The notes beneath the pieces were generated by a model. That model was not told the DNA's origin. It searched no databases and worked only from the letters and a program-made list of their open reading frames with translations. Made by a program: the position numbers and the translations under genes. From NCBI GenBank assembly GCA_963556195.1, contig OY744529.1, positions 64,336,580-64,400,579 of the forward strand: a DNA stretch of 64,000 bases, given 5' to 3'. Origin of the DNA: Sepiola atlantica. Lineage: Eukaryota > Mollusca > Cephalopoda > Sepiida > Sepiolidae. Shown one piece after another: positions 9,641 to 20,760 of this stretch (positions are counted from its first letter, which is position 1; the number at the start of each line of letters is the position of its first letter).

Positions 9641-9818
9641 TTTAGTATAAATATTTCAGACCAGAATCATAAAATAGAGAAAACACATAGAAGAAGAAGA
9701 TAAACTGCTCTAACTGCAATTGAAGTAAAGTATTGAATGAAATAAAAAATAAAGCAATGATAATTGTTCTATTATTAGAAACGTCGTCGTCGTCGTCGTA
9801 GTAGTAGTAGTAATAATA

Positions 9819-10330
9819 ACTAGCAGGACCCGTCGAAATTCCATGGTGCTTTCTACATCAATCTGTATAGTTTACTGTTCAAAATAATATTCTTTTTGTC
9901 TGGGTCAATACTTTTAAGAAAAAATGACTCTTTCTTCTTCTGTAAAAATAATTGTCATTGTCAGCTAAATTTCCTTTGAATAAATAAAACAGATATGTCT
10001 CTTCTTTGTTTGTTTCTTTAAAATTATAGCAATTTAATTCTTTTTAAAACAACAAATATTCTCTGTCTTCTTACCCTAAAAATAATTGTAAGCTAAATAT
10101 TCTTCAAATCCATAAAACGAATGTGACTTTTAGAAATGTATTTATTTAAACTTGTACCATTTTAGTCGACGGAACAACATAATTTGATTTAGGAACAATT
10201 CATTTTAAAATGTGTAAAATCAAAATTAGCAACATCAGATTAATCATCAATCAGCATCTTTACTGATCGGACAATCTCATTTTCTTTTTTGATGCGTGTG
10301 ATAGGTGATAACATACTTAAAAACATAAAA
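9819..10330 (-). mobile_element. Helitron-like non-autonomous element
   Basis: On the minus strand the 3' end reads GGAATTTCGACGGGTCCTG then CTAG before T (9819-9823). The internal sequence (CCATGGTGCTTTCTACATCA on the plus strand, and beyond) is shared with 48651-49100, so two copies define a family. Both sit next to trinucleotide arrays. No Rep/helicase coding is seen. Confidence 0.5.
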
Positions 10331-10340
10331 TGCCATAGCA

Positions 10341-10421
<81 letters not shown>

Positions 10422-10478
10422 CGTCGTCGTCGTTGTTGTTGTTGTTGCAGCTGCAGCAGCAGCAGCAGCAGCAGCAGA
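10341..10478. repeat. Compound trinucleotide microsatellite
   Basis: (ATT)n at 10341-10421 passes into (CGT)n, (TGT)n and (GCA)n. It creates low-complexity frames of poly-Leu, poly-Gln and poly-Asn on both strands, which are not genes. Confidence 0.95.
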
Positions 10479-10479
10479 A

Positions 10480-11535
10480 TCTTGACCTTGGCACTAATAG
10501 TCAAACATTCTACCAATAAACAATAAAACACTTTGTTAAAATGCTCTTTAAACTAATTATATTAACTAGCAAATATATGCTCCCTCCGGTCGCATATTTT
10601 TGCTACGCTGCCGCATCAGAAATGAAGGCTCACGCGTAAGCCAATGGAGCCCCAGTCATATTTTCTGTGGTGGTTAGACATTGATTTTCTGTGTTTATGA
10701 CCAAGAATATTTTTAGTTGAAAATAAAGAAAAAAAAAATTCGACCCTACCCCGATTTTTGTTGTACCCTCGCCCATAAATAGAAAGACCTGTAGTTTAAA
10801 AAGAAAGAAAAATTTTTTTTTGTACCCCCCTCAATTTTTTTTATATTACCAGTCATTGAAATATTTTTTAGTTAAGAAAAAACAACAACATTTTTTTGAC
10901 CGTCTTCCCCCAATTTTTTTTATCTCCCCCCCTATACATGTAAATATTTTTAATTAAAAAGGAAAAAAAACAAACCTAACCCTAACTGTAACGACGGGGT
11001 CAAAGTTAGCGTGGGTCCTAAAATGAAAAAGCACCAAAAAATCAAATACAGTGAACACAGTGTGTGTGTGTGTTTAATGACCCTTTTTTAATTAAACAAT
11101 TTGATTCTACAATCAGTTGTATAGTTTTCCAGTACAATGTGTTAGTTTATTGTGTTGACATTAAAGAAAAAAAAACACATCTATTTTTTGAATAAATAAA
11201 ACATGGAATCATAAATTCTGTTGAGGTCGTGAAAAAATGATAATATTGGATATGAAAGTATTAAGAAATCAAATACAGTAAACACGAAAAGTTTTTTAAT
11301 TCTCGGAAAGAAAAAGTTTACCTGAACTGTGTGCGTGTGGGTGTGTGTGTGCGCGCGTTTTTATATAGTAATTTTTAAATCAATTATTATTTTAATTAAA
11401 CAATTTGATTTAATAAATTTGTGTTTTAAAACATAATGGCTAAGAATAAACAAACTTAGGACGGTTTTAAAAATGGAAAACTGAGCACGGTGGATACCAG
11501 CGTTGTTGTTTACATATTTAACGTGCCATATTAAC
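10480..11535. other. No gene recognised
   Basis: A-, T- and C-homopolymer-rich sequence with short (GT)n at 11060-11072 and 11335-11352. Nothing coding is visible. Confidence 0.5.
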
Positions 11536-11740
11536 ATCGGCTGCTTAATCAGATCGCCATATTTAATTACCGGAGGGAGGACACCACTGATAAACAGCCA
11601 ATCGGCTGCTTAATCAGATCGCCATATTTAATTACCGGAGGGAGGGAGGGCACTACTGATTAAACAGCCAATCGGCTGCTTAATCAGATCGCCATATTTA
11701 ATTACCGGAGGGAGGGAGGACACCACTGATTAAACAGCCA
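11536..11740. repeat. Tandem repeat, 65 + 70 + 70 bp
   Basis: Units start at 11536, 11601 and 11671. They differ mainly in the number of GGAG/GGGA steps after TTTAATTACCGGAGGGAGG. Each unit begins GGCTGCTTAATCA and ends TGATTAAACAGCC, so every unit is itself an imperfect inverted repeat able to fold back. Confidence 0.9.
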
Positions 11741-13033
11741 ATGACTTTGCAGTTTTAACAGTACTCGCGTTGAAATGGTTTAGAAAACACGCCGGTTATG
11801 ATGAAAATGGCTTTAATTAATTGTATGAATAATGTTTATTAATATAACCTTATCGGAAAATATTGTAAATACATATGTAAATTTAATAATAGCAGTTATA
11901 AGTGTATATTTGTAAATATGAATTTAATTGAAGGTTTAAAGGAATGACTTATGTTAATGGTAACACCCATTTGGTGTCTGAACGACTTTTGATGACAGTA
12001 TATAAAGAATTTCAAAAAGATTAGTTTCAGTAAAATAGTCATACTGGAGTTTCGGCTTCAGACAGACAGACAGATACATAAACTCCATTATTAATAGATG
12101 ACAGGAAATTGCTAAGATAGCAAATATGTCTTTGTTTGAATTTTTTTTCTTTAATAAATGACCTGCAGTAAATGATATAAGAATGTTTTGCTTACCTGAC
12201 AACTGGTTGGATATTTAAAAACCGGTAGAGTTTGCCATTAAACTCCAACATTTTTGCATGTGTGCAATTAAAAAAATAATGTGTTCTTTTGTTTTACTAT
12301 TTTAGAATTATTAATTTTTTTTTCAGATACAAACAGATTTAAAAAAAACGTTCTATCGCTTGGCAGAGTAGAAGGGGAGTACTTTTTTCTGTAGGGGGAG
12401 AAAATCTCCTACTTCCTCTTTGTGTCAATACGAAAGAATGAAATCTAGAACCTAGATACTTATAAATTATGGCTAATTAGAACAATTAAAACATAATTTT
12501 TTTTCAAACATGACTCAATCCTATAACTAAAGTATATTTTAGCATGTATTTGTGTGTTATTAAAGTAAATAAGAAAAAAGCTTTTGGAAAACAAACGTTG
12601 ATTAACTCACATTTAGTATAATAATAGATTATATATTTTATAAGGAATAGTGATTTTCAAAAGAGTGTCAGTTTGATGGAATTTAACTTTTGGCCAGATT
12701 ACCTAATGCACATGCATAATAATGATCAAAAACATTTTTTTATATGTTGTTACTGTTAAAAATGGCCATATATTTTTTCTGACAATTATAAGTTAGAGAG
12801 CAGAAATTAAAACTATCATCACCCCCTATCCCCTTCTTTTGAGAGGTTTCGGAGATGGGTAGTGGCGGCTGTCAAAAATATTACCAATCTTCATCTTAAT
12901 GATTTTTATTTTCCTCTTTTCCTTTCAGAATGTTTCATCAACCATGTTTCTTCTTCAGTGGGAGGACACAAAACGTCACTGCTTTTCATTCCATAATTAT
13001 GCGTTTTGTTTACTTTTGTTTGTGTTTTTCCAG
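11741..13033. other. Upstream intron and flanking sequence of the NBR1-like gene
   Basis: No earlier exon of the gene could be identified here or further upstream. An acceptor-like TTTTCCTTTCAG ends at 12928 but the sequence after it does not look like NBR1. Confidence 0.4.
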
Positions 13034-13148
13034 CCCTTCAGATTTTGCGAATCAGTTGATGTCAACCGCTGTGAATGCTGCGTCTCGAGCTGCAGCCCAG
13101 GCCTATTCTACGGCTAAAGATGTCTTCTTCTCTCTACAAGCGAGACCA
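13034..13148 (+). CDS. NBR1: NBR1-like autophagy receptor, penultimate exon
   Basis: The exon encodes SDFANQLMSTAVNAASRAAA and then QAYSTAKDVFFSLQARP, an alanine-rich amphipathic helix. It is bounded by a strong acceptor (pyrimidine-rich tract ending TTTTTCCAG at 13033) and a consensus donor GTAAGT at 13149. The first base completes a codon from the upstream exon, and the exon ends on a codon boundary, which matches the phase of the exon at 17121. NBR1 proteins carry an amphipathic helix just before the C-terminal UBA domain (the J or JUBA region) that binds membrane lipid and helps target the late endosome. The order helix-then-UBA is what supports the name; the helix alone would not. Upstream exons (PB1, ZZ zinc finger, coiled coil, FW domain, LIR) were not found and should lie to the left. 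Confidence 0.7.
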
Positions 13149-13317
13149 GTAAGTATAGCTGCAACTTTAACAAGATAGATTCATTATTTTGTTTTTGTTC
13201 AATTTTATAACTAGAGTTCACTTTACTTTCTTACCATAATAATGAAGAACAATAACAAAAATTAAAAAAATTTGGATTCTTCAAACTACTATCCTCATTT
13301 TGGTTGTTATTTTTACA

Positions 13318-13356
13318 ACGTTTCGGCTGATGTAACCTCCGACCTTCTTCATGATT
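13318..13356 (-). ncRNA. Hammerhead-like segment (relic)
   Basis: On the minus strand ATGAAGAAGG is followed 16 bases later by CAGCCGAAACGT. It matches the segment at 8592-8625 and the one at 15810-15850, where the upstream box is CCTGAAGA (CUGANGA) and GAAA is intact. Stem II is weak here. Confidence 0.3.
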
Positions 13357-14859
13357 TCAACTTTAGCTTTATTTTATATTTTATTGGCTTAACTAATATA
13401 TCTCTATTTTCTTAACTGGGAGTTTCTTCTGGCCGGATAGTTCCTACTGGATGATGGGGGAAGGTCTTAGCACTCCTATTTATGAAGACCATACATTATG
13501 TCTAGCTAATCCAAAATTCCCACAGTAACTCAATCTAACTTCAGATTTTTCCCATATCACATTGTTAACACAACCAATCGGCTGTCTACTTTTTATATGC
13601 GATTTTAACTGATCCTACGGTCATTCATATCCGTATAACCTACCGCAGTTGGTCATCATAACTACACTATCGAGGTTGCACACTTTTTCCAAGGAATACT
13701 CAACAGATGGACAGACTCTTTTAAACTTCTTATACTTCAGTGTTGCTCTCTATCAATTATTGATGTTTTACTCCACATAGGCTGATGATTATTCACACCC
13801 ACTCCCCTAAATAATGATAACTTCTCATTCTAAACATTCAGACAGAACATAGCGAATGTTCTGTTTTGTTCTGAATCTATAACTTTTCATCGAGGTGACA
13901 TACTGAACAATTTTCCCTCATAGTATTTCTGGATTATCATTCTGGGTGTTAAAATCTTATCTTCTGTCTGATTCAATGACTATGTGTTGCATACCTCCCG
14001 AATGGGCCGTGGCTGTTCTCGTTTTGTATACCCGTCCCGGAATGGGCCGTGGCAGTTCTTATTTAAACAACTGGTCATTTTTAACACCAAAAATGTATAT
14101 GTTTCATACCTTTAATTTCTCGCACCTTCTTCTTCCTCGTCGCGTGGAGGGGTGTGTCGTCTAGTGGTTGAATTATTTCTTTTTTCTTCTCTTCTGTACT
14201 GCCGTGAACATCGCCACTACAACAAAACTTCATGACCGATTCAGGAGACAAACAATCTTTTAAACTTTTAATTCTGTTTATTTCAGGCGTTAGATTTCCG
14301 TCGACTTGGAGATATTCACTAACGTCGAGAGAGAGACCAAATTACTGCTTTATCGTAGTTACTTCCTAATTAAGTCCTTAGCGATTCGAGGAGGGGAGAA
14401 TAAGAGATCTCACGCCTGTATTCTCTTAGGGAATTTAATTCCCCTAATCATGTTGAAGGCTACATAGTGAAACACGTCCGTTCGGCTTGCCTCCATAACC
14501 CAGACTCACAAAACTCTGTTTCCCACACAAAAACCCGTGACGTCACAGAACCCTCATGCGCAGGTGCATTCGTCACAGCCTGACTCCCTTGAACTCCCGA
14601 CCTAAATGGTCTCATCAAAATGGTGGCCTGTCACGTCTGTGAGCTCCAACCGTGAGAACAGCCCTATTCTGCACTCGACTGTATGGGTCCACCTGCACTA
14701 AATCGCGCAAGCCAAACCAAACGACTTCCCACAGATACGTCCACCTCAAGATGCGTCTGTTCTCACAGGGCCATTATCCAACATATGTATCAATTTTTCT
14801 TATTACCAAGCCACATTGATTAATTCAAAGTATGGTTTAATTGGTTTTATATGGATATA

Positions 14860-15121
14860 ATTACATTTGGCATAATGGTTAAAGTGTTTACTGATGGGTC
14901 GGGAGACTAGGGTTCAATCCTTGATCGAGTCATAACAAAGACTCAAGAAACTAGTACTTGATGCCCCCTTGCTTAAACACTCAGCATTATAAGGTGAGGA
15001 TCAAGGGTAAGTGGAGTAATCCTGGGAGTGGCGCCTTCCCTACATTTCGATGTAGTAGCTAATAAAAAAGGGAGCCTTCAGGTCGCCCTTAACTATGGTC
15101 GACTACTTTACCTTTTTTTTA
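14860..15121 (+). mobile_element. tRNA-derived SINE
   Basis: TGGCATAATGGTTAAAGTG at 14868-14886 is a box-A-like segment and GGTTCAATCCTTG at 14911-14923 is a box B, spaced as in a tRNA gene. No cloverleaf acceptor stem is preserved and about 200 bp of unrelated body follows, ending in a T-run. This is a SINE and not a tRNA gene. Confidence 0.75.
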
Positions 15122-15128
15122 ATAATCA

Positions 15129-15224
15129 TGTTGACACACCGGTTCCTGTTAGATAACCAAAGTTAAGCGATGTTAAACCTGCTCAGTACTAAATAGGTGA
15201 CCATTTGGGAATAAGGGCTGTATG
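15129..15224 (+). pseudogene. 5S rRNA-like relic
   Basis: ACCGGTTCCTGTTAGATAAC, then CCAAAGTTAAGCGATGTTAA, CTCAGTACTAAATAGGTGAC and CATTTGGGAATAAGGGCTGT follow the order and spacing of 5S rRNA through its internal promoter (boxes A and C). Many substitutions make a functional gene unlikely. It could be a dispersed 5S pseudogene or the head of a 5S-derived (SINE3-type) element. Confidence 0.75.
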
Positions 15225-15769
15225 TGGGAGGACGACTGCGGCACCTTCATGAGGCCCTCCCTGCTAAAATCTAATATTGTCAAGGGATTGCGTACTGATA
15301 ACTGTAAATAGAGATTATCTTCTATACCTATATACATGAAGTTGTATTGCACAATGTAAAGAAGAAGGAGAAAGGTTTAACATGGAACGATGAAATTTTA
15401 TGTCTACTAGTGATTTATTGATACTAATAGCATTCATTTATTAATGCGCACAATCACTACCGATTGTATATTAATACCTATTGCCTTGAAAAAATTGTCA
15501 CTCATGACCTGTCCAGTAACAGCAAACAGTACACATACATTCAAACAGAGAGAAACGGAGGGGGTGTTGGAACAGATTAAGGAAGGAAAAGTAATTTACA
15601 CATTGATATCTGGTTAGGAAGTGAGGTTTTATTACCACCTGATGACCCGCAAATGGGTTATCATTTTATGTTAAATTTATATGCAAAACTGATCTCCCAC
15701 TCTAAATTCTAAAATTAAAGATTTTTCTTTTTAGAATTTTTGAGATGAGGATTGATAATTTGTATTGTT

Positions 15770-16065
15770 TGTATTATTTCGACTACTGTTCTCATCTTGG
15801 ATTTTATTCTCACGTTTCGACTGATGTAACCTGTAACCTTCTTCAGGTGCGTCTTGTCAGAACTCGGAAATCTGTATGGAATTTTTAACAGAACCCTTTA
15901 TTTAATCCATGGGGTTAGCTTGCTCTCATTCCATCAGCCATGACCGGGTAGAAGTCTTAAGTAATTCGTAATCGTATTCTTAGTATCGCCGGTGCTGAAG
16001 ATTGAACCTTCAACCTCCAGAAGACTGTCACTTAGAACAGATTATTACTGAGCACTTCTATTTGT
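15770..16065 (-). mobile_element. tRNA-SINE-like copy related to 8538-8955
   Basis: It shares the block from TTCTCATCTTGGATTTTATT through GAAGATTGAACCTTCAACC to AGAAGACTGTCACTTAGAAC with the 8.5-kb copy. The box-A end is lost beyond about 16065. On the minus strand ACCTGAAGAAGG (15840-15851) and CAGTCGAAACGTG (15810-15822) form a hammerhead-like pair of boxes. Confidence 0.6.
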
Positions 16066-16559
16066 TGTTTTGTTTTTGTGTTTTTTTAATGTTTTACTTC
16101 AAGGTTTTTCAGGCTGTTTACATGGAATAGCATAAAAAAAGTAGAATCTCTTTTTTTTTATTTTGGGTGAATTAACATATGGTGTCATGGTAGAATTTTG
16201 TCATGAATTTTTCCTTTAAAAAATTTTTTTTTATTTAAAAAAATTTTTTTTTTTTACTTCTATTCACCCTAAACAAGGCACATATTAGAGTAGAAAGCCT
16301 TCTGGTATCTGGGGATCTCCACAGTGAAGGGGTGTGATTTTGCTGCTGTCAAGTAGGTTGGGGTTATTTACGCTGAGGGGCTACAAGTGAAGTAAGTTGT
16401 TGAAGTACATGTAGAATAAGCACAGGGATGCAACATTGCAACGATGAGACAGAGGCTGGAGCTTGGTAGACAGTATGGGACCTATTAGATTAGAGACTTT
16501 TTTTGGACCCTGTGCAAGAGGAAGAGACTAATGGTTGGTGCACCAGCCCAGATGTTAAA

Positions 16560-17014
16560 TTAAATTTAGAATACATTATTTTTTAGCACTCAATAGGGGT
16601 TTTAAAGAATTTAATTAAAACTAATAAAATACATCTATATATCCTATTTTGATAAAATTTATATCATATGTCTAAAATTTTCCGAGGAAAGCAATGGAAG
16701 TAGTCTTGAATCTCTATGTTATCCTTTATGTGCTGAATATCTGCGTATCCCTACCTCTTAGTGACACATGGGGACAGAACCCCCTTAAAAATTAAAATAC
16801 ATATATCCGATTTTAATGAAATTTATAACATATGCATAAGACACTAATTCAGAGTTTTCCAACATTTCAGCTTCCTTCGACTATATTAGGTGGCGAACTG
16901 GGAGGAGAGGGGCATTGAAAACAAAGAAAGTAATATGGTGCTATGAGCATAGTGAAAAAGTTCATAGTAGTGATCCTCATTCAATCCCGAGCAACGTCGG
17001 GTCTTCTTGCTAGT
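16560..17014 (+). mobile_element. Non-autonomous Helitron-like element
   Basis: The 3' end has a 5-bp stem (CCCGA-GCAACG-TCGGG, 16987-17001), then TCTTCTTG and CTAG before T at 17010-17014. The interior (ACACTAATTCAGAGTTTTCC, then TTCATAGTAGTGATCC) is shared with 43240-43930. The 5' end is uncertain. Confidence 0.6.
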
Positions 17015-17120
17015 CAGTAGATAAAATGTTAAAATTTAAACCTATTTACTTGAATTAACGGTGGAATTTCCACGTTCTCCACTAGTATTATTTATTCTAC
17101 TTTCTTTGTATTCTCTACAG

Positions 17121-17435
17121 GTGGATGGCAGTGTACAACAAGTTCCTTATTACCGGCATAGTGGCACAAGCAACGTTGGCACCAATAACCTGGGCCTAAA
17201 TATTGCGTCTGGATTCACATGTAACACACCTGGCATTGGCGTTCAACGCCAGTGGCCAAAACCCCGTTTCCAGCACGAAATAAGTTCTCCAATGAATCAG
17301 CTTATCGAGATGGGATTTGCAAACCGTGATATCAACCAGAGACTACTGGACAAACATGCCAACAATGTGGAAAAGGTGGTCCAGGAAATCTTGCAGACAG
17401 AAGGGATCATGGCATGGCACACTACACGCCACTGA
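17121..17435 (+). CDS. NBR1: NBR1-like autophagy receptor, last exon with UBA domain
   Basis: The exon runs from the acceptor TTCTCTACAG to a TGA stop and encodes 104 residues. Residues 59-93 or so (MNQLIEMGFANRDINQRLL, then DKHANNVEKVVQEILQ) form a UBA domain with the hallmark MGF loop of helix 1-2. The protein ends shortly after in a Trp-containing tail (MAWHTTRH), as NBR1 proteins do. The UBA binds ubiquitin on cargo so that NBR1 can link it to LC3/GABARAP on autophagosomes or act with p62. The region before it is Gly/Asn/Ser-rich and probably disordered. Reading frame and phase fit the exon ending at 13148, giving a helix-linker-UBA C terminus. Other UBA proteins cannot be excluded formally, but none I know has this order. 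An ATG at 17061 is intronic and is not a start. Confidence 0.8.
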   Translation: MDGSVQQVPYYRHSGTSNVGTNNLGLNIASGFTCNTPGIGVQRQWPKPRFQHEISSPMNQLIEMGFANRDINQRLLDKHANNVEKVVQEILQTEGIMAWHTTRH

Positions 17436-17492
17436 GCTTTTATGGCAATATCTAAATCTACGTTGAGGGACAGCAGCACGGCACGTATCCCT

Positions 17493-17498
17493 AATAAA
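17493..17498 (+). promoter_or_regulatory. Poly(A) signal of the NBR1-like gene
   Basis: AATAAA lies 58 bp after the stop codon. It is the first canonical hexamer in the 3' UTR. Use of a more distal site cannot be excluded. Confidence 0.55.
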
Positions 17499-17549
17499 AT
17501 AATTTCACCTTTAACTTACTTTAACTGCTAACATAACCATTTGGGAGAA

Positions 17550-18139
17550 TATATATATATGGTAAAAGTGCAGAATAGTTAACACTCAAAAAAATCATAA
17601 TAAAAAAAACAACAAATAGTTTACACTAAACACATTAGAATTTAATTATCTACCGACCTGTATACTTTTAAGATGCTGAAACTGTTTGTAAGATTTTTTT
17701 ATTCAAAAATTCTATTTCTACGGAAGTTGGCTTATCGACACACGTAAACCAAAATGATCGCTAAAATGTTGCTTAACTGTTGGTTCGTGCTGAAAAAGTT
17801 TATTATTGAAGTCCGATGACAAGCCCCTCCTTCCGGACTTAAGGTTAATGGTAGGGTAAGTAATTTTTTTTTTACAACGCCTCCAAATAATCGATGGTGA
17901 ACGAAAATATAGGCGGCTATCTTTATTTTTTTTGTGTGTCGCAAAGACAGCTTTGAACATAATCAAATTTTGAAATAAATAAAACTTAAAAGCCGTTTCA
18001 GCACGTTAAAAGTATACAGGTTAGTTAATAATTAAATTCTACTGTGTTTAGTATAAGTTATTTGTTGTTGTTTTTTGTTTACAATTTCTTGACTGTAAAC
18101 TATTCTGCACTTTTACCATATATATATATATATATATAA
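17550..18139. mobile_element. Inverted-repeat element with (AT)n ends
   Basis: The left arm (17550-17675: (AT)n, GGTAAAAGTGCAGAATAGTT, GAATTTAATTATCTACC, CCTGTATACTTTTAA) is mirrored by the right arm (about 18003-18139), ending at a second (AT)n. Arms are about 130 bp and imperfect. The 330-bp middle has a minus-strand frame (17718-17966) with no family I recognise. The architecture resembles the inverted Penelope-like copies at 37-41 kb. Confidence 0.7.
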
Positions 18140-18357
18140 GATGAGGAGATATTATTTACACTGTTTACAAGTTTTGGACTATTAACATCAGTCTGTATAT
18201 TATTTGGCCTTCTTCAGGTGCCATTTTTGTTGAAGTTAGATTCCAACTTTGACAAATGATATTTGAAGATGGCCAGAGAGTACTGAGTGGTCAAAACATT
18301 GTGAATATGAGAACCAAGATGGGAACGACAGTCCAAAAGATGTAAATAGTGTGTGTG

Positions 18358-18397
<40 letters not shown>

Positions 18398-18614
18398 GTC
18401 ATTCACAGACAGCTTTTTCACTGTATCATGTCTCTAACTAGACATACCTATATATGATTATATATAACAATAATAAATGATTAAAAGGGAACTTATCTTA
18501 ATTATTTATTATAAAGCTCTATCCGAATTGATATCAAGCCCTTTTGTGTGCACAAGATCTGCTATCTTGGATCAGATCTGTTCTGACTGAGAATTTGATT
18601 TTTCATGTTATTTA

Positions 18615-18672
<58 letters not shown>

Positions 18673-19096
18673 TACACTAATCCTTCATCATCTATACCTT
18701 TGGCTGATTCTTTTTTAATTTTAATTTCCTACTCTTTGCATATATTGAAATTTATAACTACAGTGAGCTCTGACCCAACAGTTTGGTTGGAAGTCTGTGT
18801 CTTAAAAAAAAATTTTTTTTATTAAAGAAGCGAGTAATGTAAACTCAGAGGAACAAAAATCTGAACAATAAACTAAAAACTAGAACAACCTTGGTTGTTG
18901 TATTACTCTCCCCACACCTCCTTTCGCTCTCTTTTACTATTTTCTGCTTTGGTTTGGATGCATATCTTATACACATACCCATTCACATATTTTATTTAGC
19001 TCAACTACAGACAGCTCTGTTTCGCCGTATCACGGCTCTTCAGTAGTGTGGCTAGAAACTGGCGGGTGCTTCCAACTGTGATTCATAACCCTAGCA

Positions 19097-19149
<53 letters not shown>

Positions 19150-19332
19150 TCTGATTTGAAAAGTATGTTCTGAAGGTAGTCAGCGTTTATAATTTTTATG
19201 ATTATTTGTATGATTTATAATAAACACTGTCTTGAAACAGCTATAAACAACCAACCTTTATGTATGCTCTTTACTTGGAACTTGATTTGACAAATGTTTT
19301 CAATTGTCAAAATCTCTCTCTCTCTATATATA

Positions 19333-19365
<33 letters not shown>

Positions 19366-19370
19366 GTATA
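18140..19370. repeat. Series of (AT)n arrays in non-coding sequence
   Basis: (AT)n arrays lie at about 18360-18396, 18619-18662, 19099-19146 and 19325-19364. Between them are segments of the same type as the hammerhead-like relics (CCTTCTTCAGGTGCC at 18209-18223; GTTTCAGTATGCTAAGTACC at 19403-19422, minus strand). No gene is seen. Confidence 0.8.
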
Positions 19371-20394
19371 AAATGTCTATAACATCTTTTATTTATATAA
19401 TGTTTCAGTATGCTAAGTACCTTCTTCAAATATACAAAAGCCATGAAAAAAGTTGTTTTCACATTGGAGATAGTATTACAAATGAATAAGAAAAGACGAT
19501 TGACTGAAGCAAAAACAAAAGATGGAAAGGAAAGAAATTGATTTCTGGTGACCTCCCCCAAATGATTCAAAAACAAACTTTATTTAACCGTCTTAAATTT
19601 TAAATTAAATCTGTCGGTGAGAACGTTTTTGGAGATTGGATTCTGAGTTATTTTTTTTTACCTCTATCCCTTCTCCTCAACTCCTCCTCCTCCTCATCAA
19701 ATGACGTGATAATTGTCGTGATTCATAGTAGTAGTAATAGTAGTAATAATAATAGTAGTAGTAGTATTAGGCAGTGCTGTCATCTCCTCAGCATTCATAA
19801 TCTACCTACTATTTTTTCCCATGTACCTCTCTATCTCTCTCTAACCGGCACAAACTCACCCATGCATACACGCGTGCACACCCAGACATTATTCTTTCCT
19901 TTTTATTCACTCATACACAAAAGAGAAGACAACACCAAGTGTTATTATGCATTACAAAAAAGTAAAAAAAAAAAAGCATCACTACTACTAATAATATGAT
20001 TATTGTTATAACTCTTACATTTATTATTATTATTATTATTATTTATAATAATAAATGATAATAATTATTATTATTAACTACTATAATACCAATTATGATA
20101 CTGAATCATTATAACTATTAATTTATACTCTTTAACCACATCCTGTCTGATGTAATTGATGGTGTATGTTTGGAAATGGCCAGCAGGCAATTTGATGATT
20201 GTATCTCGTTGAAAGGCATTTAATAAAATAAACTTATTGTCATTTTGGTTTGTGTTGTACTTTTTGTAACATTGTGTTGTTTCCTTTGTGGTTTTGTGTT
20301 TTATTCATGCAGGAAGAAGTCCGAAGACCATATTGGTGGGGTGAGGGTTTATGATTGACATAATGGATATCACATTGGTTGACTATTTGTTTGT
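19371..20394. other. No gene recognised
   Basis: Contains short (AGT)n near 19727-19768, an A-run at 19960-19975 and (ATT)n near 20020-20070. Nothing coding. Confidence 0.5.
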
Positions 20395-20399
20395 TAAGT

Positions 20400-20760
20400 G
20401 AGTCGGACTTCTGCATAGAGCTCGCGAAGATTGTGCCTCAGGATTGTCTGGTCTGCATGGAATCCTCCTCGTTGGTCGCAGTTATTCGTTAATGTGCAAG
20501 CTCAGCAGTTGCACGTGAAGTTAGAGAAGGTTTGGTCAGAACACGCAAAGGAATGGTGCAGAAGGAACTGATATTTGTCATGATTCATAGTAGTAGTAGT
20601 AGTAGTGGTAGTAGTAATAGTTTCACTCTGTTGATTTACAGTTTTGTACCAGACACTTTGCTTTGCTTGCGACACACAGAGGCAGAGACGACCAGAGGAC
20701 AACGGATCCTAATGCAGACTCCTAGATTTTTAACAGAGCCTTGTTGACTGGGTTGCTGCC
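20400..20760 (+). repeat. Dispersed repeat, copy 1 of 3 (about 350 bp)
   Basis: It runs from AGTCGGACTTCTGCATAGAG through GGTCTGCATGGAATCCTCCT and CACACAGAGGCAGAGACGAC to ACAGAGCCTTGTTGACTGGG. Diverged copies lie at 54868-55205 and 55790-56150. A short (AGT)n tract at 20587-20620 interrupts this copy. The family is unassigned. Confidence 0.7.

Larger units (their letters stand above)
13149..17120 (+). other. Intron of the NBR1-like gene (3,972 bp)
   Basis: Donor GTAAGT and acceptor TTCTCTACAG frame a phase-0 intron. Inside are a hammerhead-like segment, a tRNA-headed SINE, a 5S-like relic, a second tRNA-SINE-like copy and a Helitron-like element whose 3' end lies only about 107 bp before the acceptor. 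The 13.36-14.85 kb part holds no recognised repeat. From about 14.27 to 14.79 kb it is less AT-rich and carries an imperfect GTGAGAACAG / CTGTTCTCAC inverted pair. Confidence 0.75.

Noticed and set aside
10240..10519. Poly-Asn, poly-Leu and poly-Gln frames
   Set aside because: Translations of a trinucleotide microsatellite on both strands.
12928..13033. Upstream acceptor at 12928 as the true start of the NBR1-like exon
   Set aside because: The extra residues are Phe/Ser-rich and unlike the family; the pyrimidine tract and CAG at 13033 are stronger and give a clean helix.
14861..14930. Functional tRNA gene
   Set aside because: A and B boxes are present but no acceptor-stem pairing or terminator at the expected position; SINE body follows.
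17061..17120. ATG at 17061 as a start with a signal peptide
   Set aside because: The hydrophobic stretch is the intronic pyrimidine-rich tract before the acceptor at 17120.
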